DNA from: Algoriphagus sp. NG3
Lineage (GTDB): Bacteria > Bacteroidota > Bacteroidia > Cytophagales > Cyclobacteriaceae
Direction: 5' to 3'
Assembly: GCF_034119865.1 (NCBI RefSeq)
Contig: NZ_CP139421.1
Location: 930,001 to 994,000, forward strand
DNA length: 64,000 nucleotides
In this document: positions 28,133-37,023 of the stretch, one piece after another
How the letters are laid out: each line of letters begins with the position of its first letter
Position numbering within the stretch: position 1 is the first letter of the stretch
Translations under genes and position numbers: made by a program
Notes under the pieces: generated by a model
What the model saw: only the letters and a program-made list of their open reading frames with translations
What the model was told of the DNA's origin: nothing
The model's database searches: none

Positions 28133-29104
28133 ATGAAACTATTTAAAGTAATTACTTTGCTCACTGGATGCCTGCTTTTAGCCCTTAGCGATAGCTTTGG
28201 GCAGCAGGTGCCCCAGTACAGCCAATACATTTTTAATCCTGTGTTTATCAACCCTGCCTATGCAGGCTATAAACAGCAACTTTATCTGCAATCTTATTAT
28301 AGAAAGCAGTGGACAGGGGTGACTGGAAGTCCTGAAACCTTTGCTGTTGCCGGGGATACCTACCTGGAAGAATCCCAACTTGGTGTAGGAGGACAATTCC
28401 TCACAGATAAACTCGGTGCCCAAAGGACAGTAGCCGCCTACGGTAACCTGGCTTATCACTTAAGGCTTAGCGATACGAAATTTCTGAGTTTTGGTGTGGG
28501 CGCAGGTGTGGTAAACTCCCAGTTGGATGGTTCTATGCTAAATCCTGACATTGCTGATGATCCGTCTATTCCGGCAAGCAGAGAGAGGATGACTTATCCT
28601 GATTTGAAAATCGGACTATTTTTCTATGATGAAAAATATTACATAGGCCTGGCCTCGGATCAGATGCTTTCTTCTGTTGTGGATTTTGACAGGGGAGATG
28701 TGATGGTGACACCTACTCCACATGTGTATCTCACAGGAGGATATCATTTTGATCTTAATTATAATTTCTCGCTGGTGCCCTCTATTATGTATATGGATGA
28801 TTTCAAAGCGCCGGCAAGGATGGATGTCAATGCTGCTTTGATCCTGAATGACATGTTTTGGTTAGGAGGCGGCTATAGATTTGGTATAGACATGCCAGGA
28901 AGAGATATAGAGCCAGGTCTAAAGAAATCCACAGCTGTGCTAGGGATGGTGCAAGTGCAACTTCGTGAAGGTTTAAGATTCGGATATGCATATGATCATA
29001 CAATATCAGGATTTTCAGTAGGTGCCTTTACTACCCATGATATATCCATTGCTTACTTATTCCCTCCCAAGCGAGTACGATTGGTGAGTCCACGATTTTT
29101 TTAA
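28133..29104 (+). CDS. PorP/SprF family type IX secretion outer-membrane protein
   Basis: The 323-aa protein has a signal peptide (VITLLTGCLLLALSDSFGQ) followed by the hallmark QQVPQYSQYIFNPVFINPAYAG motif region and alternating beta-strands of the PorP/SprF membrane beta-barrel family. In Flavobacterium, SprF is needed for surface delivery of the adhesin SprB, and each type B CTD protein commonly has its own SprF-like partner. Here the gene starts 5 bp after the stop of the giant type B adhesin, so it is very probably the dedicated translocation or anchoring partner of that adhesin. It is followed after 15 bp by the PorE-like lipoprotein gene. Confidence 0.9.
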   Translation: MKLFKVITLLTGCLLLALSDSFGQQVPQYSQYIFNPVFINPAYAGYKQQLYLQSYYRKQWTGVTGSPETFAVAGDTYLEESQLGVGGQFLTDKLGAQRTVAAYGNLAYHLRLSDTKFLSFGVGAGVVNSQLDGSMLNPDIADDPSIPASRERMTYPDLKIGLFFYDEKYYIGLASDQMLSSVVDFDRGDVMVTPTPHVYLTGGYHFDLNYNFSLVPSIMYMDDFKAPARMDVNAALILNDMFWLGGGYRFGIDMPGRDIEPGLKKSTAVLGMVQVQLREGLRFGYAYDHTISGFSVGAFTTHDISIAYLFPPKRVRLVSPRFF

Positions 29105-29119
29105 GAAAAATATACCCCC

Positions 29120-31075
29120 ATGAAAAGATTACTCTACTTTACCTGTTTCTTGATTGTTTGCTTGGTTTCCTGTAAACCTTTATCATATAAAAAATATATG
29201 GAAGGCATAAAGCAAACCGAAAACCTCAATTACTCTGTTGGAATAGATAAATTTCTCGAAAGTTGGAGCGAATCACCCCGGCCTGAGACAGCCCGAGGGT
29301 TGGCTCAGGCTTATTCCAAGATGAGAAATTTTGAACAGTCCGAGGAATGGTACACAAGACTGGAGAGGGATGGAGACCTTGAAGAGGGTGATCTTAAGCC
29401 TTTTGCTGAAGCGTTGATCGCCAACTCGAAGTATTCGGAAGCCACCAATGTCCTTGGTAAATTGGATTCTGCTGGTACCAATCCGGAGTTGGAACTAGTC
29501 TGGAAGACCGCTCGTGGGGGGAAATCTTTTCTGAATAAATCAACAGAATCTTCTGTTAGACCTGTTTCTGAGGTTAATTCCCCTTTTTCTGAATTTGGGC
29601 CACTGATTTCTGACGATACTGTCCTTCATTTTACTTCGGATAGATTAATGCCTGACAAAGTACGAGTTGATCCGAATAATGCGCTTAAAAGCGATGTGTA
29701 TGGCTGGACAGGAAACGGTTTTCTGAAGATGTATGAATCCGCCTGGGACAACAAAAAGAATGCGGCCATAGACTCCCCTGTCCGCTCTGAGGTATTGGAC
29801 GGGAACCTTCATGTAGGGCCATTATTTAAGAAAAAGGACAATATGTTTTTGGTTTTTACCCAAGTCCAGAAGCATAACAAGTCTGATTCTGGTTCTGCCA
29901 GGGATTATACCTTATTTCCTGAGTTGTTTTTTGCTTTAGATACAGGACGTTTCAGTATGGATAGCTTTAAGCCACTGCCATTCAATGCACCGTTTTCTTA
30001 CGCTGTATCCGACCCTTTTTTCGATGCATCTTCTCTCAGACTCTACTTTTCCTCAGATATGCCTGGTGGAAGCGGACAGGCTGATTTGTATTATTCCGAT
30101 TGGAAGGAGGGAGTATGGACTTCCCCTGTGAATCTGGGTGATGTGGTCAATACCCCTGGAGATGAAAGAACCCCGTTTTTGGATAAGAATGGAATTCTTT
30201 ATTTCTCCAGTAATGGTCATGCAGGCCTTGGCGGATTGGATATTTTTAGGGTGAAACTTGAGAATGGGGGATACTCGGAACCGGAAAATCTGGGAAGCCC
30301 GATCAATTCCAATAGGGATGATTTTGGACTCGCTTTACTGCCAGGAAGCGACAGCCAGGCTGTCTATTCTTCTGATAGAATGGGTGGGGAAGGGCTAGAC
30401 GATATCTATTTTGCGGATCTATTTGTACAAAAGGATCTGGTGATAAAAGGTGTGGTAATAGACAAGGAAACCGGGGAAAAGCTTGAAGATGCGGTTGTAA
30501 CACTGTTTAACAACAATAAACAGGTAATGAATACCTATGTTTCTGAAGCGGCTGGTTCTTTTAGATTTAAAGTGGAATTTGACCAAATGATCCATTTAGA
30601 AGGAAAGAAAACCGGATATTTAACCGGTAACAGCGGCGATATTCTTGTTCCCACAGCTGCCCAAATCCAAGATTCTGTAATTGTCCGCGATATCTATTTG
30701 GATAAAATAGCTGTAGGAAAAACTTATACACTAGAGAATATCTACTATGATTTTGATAAATGGGATATAAGGGAGGATGCCAGACCTGAACTGGATAGAC
30801 TGGTTAAGATATTAAAAGACAATCCTACAATCAAAATCGAACTCCATTCGCATACTGACTCCAGGGGCACAAATGCCTATAACCTTAAACTCTCCGATAA
30901 AAGGGCTAAAGCCGCAATCGCTTACCTGATAGAATACGGAATCGATCAAAGCAGACTTCAAGCTATAGGATACGGGGAAGAAATGTTGATAAATTCCTGT
31001 ACAGATAATGTGGCGTGTACAGAAGAGCAGCATCAGGAAAATAGGAGAACAGAATTTAAAATTACAGAATACTAA
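29120..31075 (+). CDS. PorE-like TPR/beta-propeller/OmpA lipoprotein
   Basis: The 651-aa lipoprotein has lipobox LVSC (Cys at ~18). TPR-like helices lie at ~30-130 (GLAQAYSKMRNFEQSEEWYTR). A PD40/WD40-like beta-propeller covers ~155-430 (LRLYFSSDMPGGSGQADLY, LYFSSNGHAGLGGLDIFRV). A carboxypeptidase-regulatory-like domain covers ~440-520 (IKGVVIDKETGEKLEDAVV). A C-terminal OmpA peptidoglycan-binding domain covers ~540-650 (NIYYDFDKWDIREDARPEL ... SHTDSRGTNAYNLKLSDKRA). This order is that of P. gingivalis PorE, which links the T9SS to peptidoglycan. As third gene of the adhesin-sprF-like operon it probably anchors or stabilises this secretion/adhesin complex. It could instead be a paralogue of the core PorE, which cannot be settled from one window. 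Confidence 0.85.
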   Translation: MKRLLYFTCFLIVCLVSCKPLSYKKYMEGIKQTENLNYSVGIDKFLESWSESPRPETARGLAQAYSKMRNFEQSEEWYTRLERDGDLEEGDLKPFAEALIANSKYSEATNVLGKLDSAGTNPELELVWKTARGGKSFLNKSTESSVRPVSEVNSPFSEFGPLISDDTVLHFTSDRLMPDKVRVDPNNALKSDVYGWTGNGFLKMYESAWDNKKNAAIDSPVRSEVLDGNLHVGPLFKKKDNMFLVFTQVQKHNKSDSGSARDYTLFPELFFALDTGRFSMDSFKPLPFNAPFSYAVSDPFFDASSLRLYFSSDMPGGSGQADLYYSDWKEGVWTSPVNLGDVVNTPGDERTPFLDKNGILYFSSNGHAGLGGLDIFRVKLENGGYSEPENLGSPINSNRDDFGLALLPGSDSQAVYSSDRMGGEGLDDIYFADLFVQKDLVIKGVVIDKETGEKLEDAVVTLFNNNKQVMNTYVSEAAGSFRFKVEFDQMIHLEGKKTGYLTGNSGDILVPTAAQIQDSVIVRDIYLDKIAVGKTYTLENIYYDFDKWDIREDARPELDRLVKILKDNPTIKIELHSHTDSRGTNAYNLKLSDKRAKAAIAYLIEYGIDQSRLQAIGYGEEMLINSCTDNVACTEEQHQENRRTEFKITEY

Positions 31076-31149
31076 GTAGTTACGCTGGCAGAGACCCCGC
31101 TGATCAAATAATTGGTACTTTATTCTAAGTACAAAAAGAAGATGTTTTG

Positions 31150-31587
31150 CTATCGGCTATTTGCTGCTTGAAATCTCAGTATTTTCTTGGATTCGATTTG
31201 GACATCAGCGCAAATACCTAAATTAAATCCATAGATAACGTCAACTAGTTCCGCTAAATGGTTTTTATCTTCTTGAACCCCGGTCACTTTTGGTTCTTCT
31301 ATGAAATATCCAAGAAAAGAAGATTCCAAATCTTCTCTAAATACTATATGACAAGTTCCCCGGCACTCAGAAAAATTAGTAATAGTCTTCAAAATAAATT
31401 CTTTAAGGCAGTCTTTGACAGTGTCAAAATCACCGATTATTATAGGAAGGGAATTTGCTAGGTGAAATTTAAATGAAACATTGTTTAAATCATTAATTAT
31501 ACTGGTTAGGAGAGAAAAACTGTCAATAGTATCCTCTCCCTGCCCTATGTTAGGGTTGATTAATTGAAAATCATCAGGGTATTTCAT
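31150..31587 (-). CDS. Degenerate histidine-kinase-ATPase-like protein
   Basis: The ATG at 31587 (MKYPDDFQLINPNIG) is preferred over an upstream in-frame GTG at 31632, giving 145 aa. The region SLLTSIINDLNNVSFKFHLANSLPIIIGDFDTVKDCLKEFI resembles the start of HATPase_c domains ('LP.i.gD...l...l..li.NAikf'), but the N-box Asn is replaced (FILKTITNF) and no GxG ATP-lid motifs follow. It therefore looks like a catalytically dead remnant or a repurposed fold. It converges on the adhesin operon (74 bp after the PorE-like gene). The 7-TM sensor at 8459 lacks exactly such a domain, but the two are 21 kb apart and no link is shown. Confidence 0.5.
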   Translation of the reverse strand: MKYPDDFQLINPNIGQGEDTIDSFSLLTSIINDLNNVSFKFHLANSLPIIIGDFDTVKDCLKEFILKTITNFSECRGTCHIVFREDLESSFLGYFIEEPKVTGVQEDKNHLAELVDVIYGFNLGICADVQIESKKILRFQAANSR

Positions 31588-31632
31588 CGTTATTATCTTT
31601 CGAACAATAGTGTTTATTGGGTGAAAAAGCAC

Positions 31633-32338
31633 TTGCTCTTGATTTAGGGTGAGGTTTTTTAATTGATTTAAAAGGGTGAAGATTTTTAGGAGATTTATTG
31701 TAGGATAACTTGACTTGGGTTGTTTTGTTTTTTTATGTAAATGTACTTTATGGCCAATTTGAAAGCGCTAAATTCAGGTCACAAGTTCCATTCCGAATTT
31801 TCTTGATAATTTTAGGGGTGCTAAAGCTGTGCAAAATGCATTTTTAGTTAGTTCATGGCTTATTCTTTGGATATCGTTGAATGCATATTGTTTTTTGCAG
31901 GATTGATTGATTTATAGGGGACTAAGCAATCGTTATGCTTTTTTTATATTGGGGATGTGATATTCTTAATTGTCTGGATTATACACAGTTTGAGTTGGGG
32001 ATACCCAATTTGTAAATTCGAAATGATGGATTCTTAGGGGGCTTTCATTTGCTCGAAACATGAATACTTACGACAGTATGCATTCGATTGGATTATTGGA
32101 TAATCCTATTTTAAATTTAGAGAAAAATGCCCGTTGGGGTGATATCGGGCAGATTTCTTTGAAATGATTATGAGATTATTTTCTTTTAAAGGCATTGTTG
32201 TTTTCCTCTATATCATACAGCTGTGGCTAAGAGATGGAGCACTACAGAGCTGATAGGGTGATAAGATAGCCTATAGTAAGGGATAGGCTGCTGTGAGGGG
32301 AGTTGGTTTTTAAAGCGAATAGATCCTATGCGCTCAGG
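31633..32338. other. Intergenic region without recognisable features
   Basis: About 700 bp of AT-rich DNA separate two genes on the minus strand. A 35-codon open frame at 32060-32167 (MNTYDSMHSIGLLDNP...) is the only noticeable reading frame; it has no recognised relative or clear ribosome-binding site and is not called. No RNA gene or strong hairpin is visible. Confidence 0.45.
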
Positions 32339-32935
32339 TCAATCCCTGGCCGGGGTAATCATGATATGTGCCCGATGTGTACCCGGATCCATAATCCAAG
32401 GCATGCCGGGTAAGCTTGGCTTGAGTGGTAATCCGGTGGTCTCAGCAGTAGCCCAAGGCAAATAGACCACATATCTTAGAAAAGTATCAGAAACATCTCC
32501 GGTAATAGAGTCATAATGCTCGGCATCAGCAGTCAATACAAATAGGGTAGCACCATCTTTGGGCAATTTCAGTTTTCCGTTTTTAGCTTCTGATTCCCTG
32601 ATGTCAAAAATCTCCTGAAAGGATTTGCCTTCTTTTTTCAACTCCCTACCTCTTTTCATAAAAGGGTCAAGGTCAGAATGGTAGCATGAAACGCTAAGCC
32701 CTTTTCCATTAGGATCATCGGATATACAAATCATCTCGTTCGTTCCTTCTCTCAACAGAGTTAACTCTCCTTTCTGATCATATCCAAGTACACTGGCATC
32801 TGACTGTTTTTCATCTGGGGCAGCCAAAACCGCCGTTTTGATCTGAACTTCTTTGGTGGGGATCAGCACATCTTGAGAATAGGAAAAGGAGTGACTTAAG
32901 CTTAAAATCAACAAGATTAAAGAGTATGTTTTCAT
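32339..32935 (-). CDS. Conserved exported protein of unknown function
   Basis: The start at 32935 gives 198 aa with a clean signal peptide (MKTYSLILLILSLSHSFSYSQ); an in-frame ATG 19 codons earlier would bury the signal and is rejected. The mature part contains LREGTNEMICISDDPNGKG, SCYHSDLDPFMKRGRELKKEG and a C-terminal PGMPWIMDPGTHRAHIMITP. It resembles a widespread family of exported hypothetical proteins, but I know of no assigned function. The spaced His residues (CYHSD, AEHYD, THRAHIM) might bind a metal, which is speculative. It stands 128 bp from the nitrilase-like gene on the same strand. Confidence 0.65.
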   Translation of the reverse strand: MKTYSLILLILSLSHSFSYSQDVLIPTKEVQIKTAVLAAPDEKQSDASVLGYDQKGELTLLREGTNEMICISDDPNGKGLSVSCYHSDLDPFMKRGRELKKEGKSFQEIFDIRESEAKNGKLKLPKDGATLFVLTADAEHYDSITGDVSDTFLRYVVYLPWATAETTGLPLKPSLPGMPWIMDPGTHRAHIMITPARD

Positions 32936-33120
32936 GATAGCATCAGTAGAGTATGGGGTTAATTTAATATTTATTAATCTACTGAACAACAAAAACTTAT
33001 ACCACGGTCGAGTTGCTTTATATGGGTGATTCCTGTTCGCTCTTTGAGGATATATAACTTTAGAAATCCAGGGATTAATTTATTTTTTCCAAGTGCACCT
33101 TATGCTGGATATAGGATGTT

Positions 33121-34254
33121 TTAATAGTTTAATGACCAGATGCCTCCTTTTCCTGCGGGAATAGTAGGAAAGATCTGATCATTATAGACAACTATCGGAT
33201 GTCCCCCTTTGCTCATATCCCAGAGATTTCCATTAAAAAACACACTAAGTCCAACTTTCGATTTTATAGTCTTTAGCCGGGTATGTAAGCTGTATTTCTC
33301 CCAAGCGTCCTTGATTGTAAGTTTCCCTGCATCACCAGGATCTAGATTTTCAGGTTCATGATCTCCATCAAAGTCTTGCCATTTTGAAAGCATAGAATGA
33401 TTTCCGCTTAGGAAAGTGGGGTTGAGGATAATTTCTGCGCCTTCTGATTTAACACTTTCATACGCTTGATCAAACCATGAATCATAACCTAGAATCACCG
33501 CCGTTTTTGTATATGGCAAATTGAATACCTGTGAGTTAGCAGAGTCGGGGAAACTGAGGTAGGTGGTTTCAATTGAGTGTGGAAAAGTTTTCAAGATGGG
33601 ATTTCCTACAACTTTGCCATCTGGACCAAACATGAAAGATGCATTGTATAGTGGTGCGCTGAGGTTTACAAAAATTTCACCATTAACTACTGTTGGGCCT
33701 GGCAATACAATAGATCCAGCTAGTAGGTATGATTTGGATTCTAAAGCAAGTTCGCTGAATGTTTCGAAATACACCTTTACCATAGATTTTGCCTTCATCC
33801 GGATGATTGATGAAAACTCCTTGTTAGACTCGTCGCCGGTTTTGATGTATCCCAGTAGAAAATCAAATGCGTTGCTAAAAGCAATTGCTCTCAATACCTT
33901 ATTCAGTTGTTTTTTCTCAGCGAGGTTGTGTTTTTCATTTATTAAAAAAAGCCAGGTTCCAATCGACTCAGGATAAACTATCAAGGTGTTTTTCCTGATC
34001 AATCCTTTGGTACTTGATGCTTCTATATATTGCTTTAGTTTTTCTTTGAAGACTGTCTGGCTAAAATAATCCGATACTTCCATATAGGGCTGTATCCCTA
34101 AGATATTCCTTGATAATGAGTCAGCAAGATTGATTTCCTCTACTACCGAAATATATCCGTCGGGATTTTTCAAAGGAGTATTTCTGCCTGAAAAAGACCA
34201 AACGAGCCATACAAAAACAGCTAAGGTTATTAGTGTTATAAAGTTTCTAATCAT
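33121..34254 (-). CDS. Nitrilase-superfamily protein lacking the catalytic cysteine
   Basis: The 377-aa protein has an N-terminal membrane anchor or signal (MIRNFITLITLAVFVWLVWSF) and then a carbon-nitrogen hydrolase fold. The Glu-Lys-Cys triad positions can be traced: E96 (LIVYPESIGTW) and K222 (GPDGKVVGNPILKTFP) are present. The nucleophile position reads AVILGYDSWFDQ, with Gly256 (codon at 33487-33489 on the plus strand, GGT on the minus) where active enzymes have Cys (typically 'ICYDxxFPE'). It should be inactive as a classical amidase/nitrilase unless the chemistry has changed. It may be a binding protein. It is 75 bp downstream of the GH95 gene on the same strand. Confidence 0.72.
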   Translation of the reverse strand: MIRNFITLITLAVFVWLVWSFSGRNTPLKNPDGYISVVEEINLADSLSRNILGIQPYMEVSDYFSQTVFKEKLKQYIEASSTKGLIRKNTLIVYPESIGTWLFLINEKHNLAEKKQLNKVLRAIAFSNAFDFLLGYIKTGDESNKEFSSIIRMKAKSMVKVYFETFSELALESKSYLLAGSIVLPGPTVVNGEIFVNLSAPLYNASFMFGPDGKVVGNPILKTFPHSIETTYLSFPDSANSQVFNLPYTKTAVILGYDSWFDQAYESVKSEGAEIILNPTFLSGNHSMLSKWQDFDGDHEPENLDPGDAGKLTIKDAWEKYSLHTRLKTIKSKVGLSVFFNGNLWDMSKGGHPIVVYNDQIFPTIPAGKGGIWSLNY

Positions 34255-34329
34255 TGGCCGAATTTAAGGATTGCTTTGCTGGAAACCCGTTTCTGTAGCG
34301 CTTAAGATTTCAGGCGTGCAGCCATGAAC

Positions 34330-36780
34330 TCATAATTCTATTTCAAAACTCTGGCCTTTCTCAAGATCAAGATCCATCTCTGAGCCGTCGTATAAGACCA
34401 TCGTTTTTCCACTGGATCCTGCTGTGATTCTATAGAATTTCAACTCACCATCTTTCCAGACCATATCTACAGTGAAATTGCCCCTGGCTTTGAGACCGGA
34501 TATACTCCCGTTTTTCCATGCCTTCGGCAGCGCAGGCAGAAGCCTGATCAGCCCATCTTCATGAGACTGGATAAGCATTTCTGCGACCCCCGCAGTGTAG
34601 CCAAAATTTCCGTCTATCTGAAAGGGTGGATGAGCGTCGAAAAGATTAGGATACAGTGATTGGGAAAGAAGTTTTTGAATATGCTCATGTGCCATTTCAC
34701 CATCCAGTAGCCTTGCTGAGAAGTTTATAAGCCAGGCACGAGACCAGCCAGTACCTGCTCCTCCATTTGCCAGTCTGTGCTCTAATGTTTTTCTGGCAGC
34801 TGCAAATGCTTCAGGAGTCTTACTTTGGGTAATCGCATCACCGGGATGGAAAGCATATAAATGAGATAGGTGCCTGTGCCCTGGTTCATACTCTTCATAG
34901 GGCTGATCCCATTCCAGGATTCTCCCGTCATCAGCGATCTGTACCCCCGGGCGAAGATTGTTCAATTGAACCTGAACTCTTTCTTTTAGGGGGCTCTCTT
35001 TTCCGAGAATATCTGAAGCTTTCAGGTAATTGTTGAAAATGTCCGCAATGATCTGCTGATCCATGGCGGATCCCATTGTTGTAGCTACATTTTCTCCCTT
35101 GGCATTGATAAACTGATTTTCCGGAGAAGTGGAAGGTGAGGAGACCAACGTCCCTTCCTGTGGGTATTCCACCAGCCAATCAGAATAGAATGCAGCGATA
35201 TTCTCCAAGGCCGGGTAAGCCCGTTCCTTTAGGAACTCTTTGTCCTGAGTAAATAGATAATGATCCCAATAGTGTCTTCCTATCCATCCACCTGCTCCTA
35301 TCCAGCCTCCCCAGTACGCTGTGGCTGCCTGTAAAAACGAAATCTGCCACAGGTCAGTGGTATGCGGAACCATAGACCCTGCCATATCAAAATTCTCCCG
35401 TGCTCCAATTTTTCCTTTCTCTATTACTCCATCGATGAAGTCAAAAAACGGTTGGTTTAAGCTGCTCAAGGCCGTCACATCTGCCGGCCAATAATTCATC
35501 TGTAGATTGATATTGAGATGATAGTCCGCATTCCATGGAGCTGAAATGTGCTGGTTCCATAGCCCCTGTAAGTTGGCTGGATTACTTCCTGGCCGACTGG
35601 AGGAAATCAACAGATAGCGTCCATAATCGAAAAGTAATTTCTCCAAATGCAGATCCCTCACGCCATCTTTCACACGTTCTATTCTTTGGTCTGTAGGGAT
35701 ATTGTCAGGCTCCACAGATCCTAGATCCAGTTGCAGCCTATCAAACCAAGCTGCATATTCCTTTTGATGTAAATGGAGTGTCTCTCCCCAGCTTTTTAGT
35801 TGGATTTTATCCAATTGACGGTCTGCTTCGGATTCGAAATCCGGATGGTAATAGGAGGTTGCACTCACTAATTTCAGCGTAAATTCCTTTGCACCTGTAA
35901 TGACCAAGGTAGTATCTGAAGTTGAAATTTCCCCGGATTGGTTCTGGGCAAAGAGTAAGGTTCGGAATTTTACCCCATCCAAGATCTCCAAAGGTTGGGA
36001 ATCCAGCTGCCCTCCGCGTTGGGTGACCATGCCTGACATTTCCAGCTGACTGTCATTGAGTGCTATGGTTTTTGCTGTCGCAAATCCCATGTCCTCAGGC
36101 CGGCTCATGGTGATTTTAGCGTGAAAGCCCTCAGGATGTTCGGTCTTGAAACGGATAACCAATGCATCATCCACTGCTGAAGCGATCACCTCTTCACTAG
36201 CCGGGTATCCGTCCATAGTGTATTCTGTACGTACAGTCGCGGTAGCCAGATCTAGGCTTCTTTTTTTGAAAGCAACGGTTTCTTTGTTATCAAAGTCTAT
36301 CCAGAGATCTCCCATGGTTTGGTGGGATCGGGTAACACCTTTTCTGGAAAATTTCAACACCAAAAGTGAGTCGGCTTTTCTATTTTCACCAGCAAGCAAA
36401 AAAGTCCGGATTTGATCCAAGTCAGCTCTATTTCCTTCGGCCAATCCCCAATCCTCATAGCTACCGGGCCATAGAGAGTCTTCATTCAGCTGTATTCTTT
36501 CCATGCCAGGAAATCCTAACACCATCGCACCCAATCGACCATTTCCTACAGGCAAACCTTCTTCCCATTCTATGGCGGGCTGATTATACCAAAGTACTGA
36601 AGGAGATTGGGCTAAAGCGTAATTATATAGGATTGCTGAAAGCAGTATGCTGAGGAAGTACTTTTTGAATGTGATTATGCTTGATACTAAATAGCCACAC
36701 CTGCCTGCCGGCTTGCAGGTGGAATCTCGCAGGATTAAAATCATCCCACTTGGTGTCGTTTGCGTTATGCTCGATTTCAT
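34330..36780 (-). CDS. Glycoside hydrolase family 95 (alpha-L-fucosidase-type)
   Basis: The protein matches GH95: the N-terminal motif LWYNQPAIEWEEGLPVGNGRLGAMV, EDSLWPGS, the catalytic (alpha/alpha)6 barrel with LQGLWNQHISAPWNADYHLNINLQ-type sequence and WPADVTAL, HTTDLW, VSSPSTSPEN, GAGTGWSRAW and FQIDGNFGYTAG. GH95 enzymes are inverting 1,2-alpha-L-fucosidases or related alpha-L-galactosidases acting on fucosylated glycans. A signal peptide (ITFKKYFLSILLSAILYNYALAQ) implies export to the periplasm. The 816-aa frame begins at 36780, but no good start codon lies close to the signal peptide. The nearest in-frame ATG (36744) is 31 codons upstream, and a palindrome (36699-36720) lies between, so the true start is uncertain. 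Confidence 0.88.
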   Translation of the reverse strand: MKSSITQTTPSGMILILRDSTCKPAGRCGYLVSSIITFKKYFLSILLSAILYNYALAQSPSVLWYNQPAIEWEEGLPVGNGRLGAMVLGFPGMERIQLNEDSLWPGSYEDWGLAEGNRADLDQIRTFLLAGENRKADSLLVLKFSRKGVTRSHQTMGDLWIDFDNKETVAFKKRSLDLATATVRTEYTMDGYPASEEVIASAVDDALVIRFKTEHPEGFHAKITMSRPEDMGFATAKTIALNDSQLEMSGMVTQRGGQLDSQPLEILDGVKFRTLLFAQNQSGEISTSDTTLVITGAKEFTLKLVSATSYYHPDFESEADRQLDKIQLKSWGETLHLHQKEYAAWFDRLQLDLGSVEPDNIPTDQRIERVKDGVRDLHLEKLLFDYGRYLLISSSRPGSNPANLQGLWNQHISAPWNADYHLNINLQMNYWPADVTALSSLNQPFFDFIDGVIEKGKIGARENFDMAGSMVPHTTDLWQISFLQAATAYWGGWIGAGGWIGRHYWDHYLFTQDKEFLKERAYPALENIAAFYSDWLVEYPQEGTLVSSPSTSPENQFINAKGENVATTMGSAMDQQIIADIFNNYLKASDILGKESPLKERVQVQLNNLRPGVQIADDGRILEWDQPYEEYEPGHRHLSHLYAFHPGDAITQSKTPEAFAAARKTLEHRLANGGAGTGWSRAWLINFSARLLDGEMAHEHIQKLLSQSLYPNLFDAHPPFQIDGNFGYTAGVAEMLIQSHEDGLIRLLPALPKAWKNGSISGLKARGNFTVDMVWKDGELKFYRITAGSSGKTMVLYDGSEMDLDLEKGQSFEIEL
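36699..36720. repeat. Short REP-like palindrome in the 5' end of the GH95 gene
   Basis: ACCTGCCTGCCGGCTTGCAGGT is an interrupted palindrome with 6-bp outer arms ACCTGC/GCAGGT and an inner GCCGGC. It lies exactly where the reading frame of the GH95 gene extends beyond its signal peptide. It may be a dispersed palindromic unit that inserted at the start of the gene. Confidence 0.45.
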
Positions 36781-37023
36781 AGGTATTCTGGGTCAAAAAA
36801 TAAGATTACGACAAATCTTTGAAGTCGCCAACCTAATTTCATCAAAAATGCCCTAATAGAGGTTCAAAGCTACTTTTACGTACATTTTCTTTATGTTTTG
36901 AGAACGATACTTCCAAAAAATCTCAACCATCCCTATGGTGTTTTAATTTTTAGCTATTTCCTATTTACCTTAATTGTGCCTGCCTTTCATCTCAACAAGT
37001 GAGCTTGAATAAGTGATAAATTT

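Noticed and set aside
32060..32167. 35-codon open frame MNTYDSMHSIGLLDNP... in the 31.6-32.3 kb gap
   Set aside because: Single short frame without ribosome-binding site, family or neighbour support.
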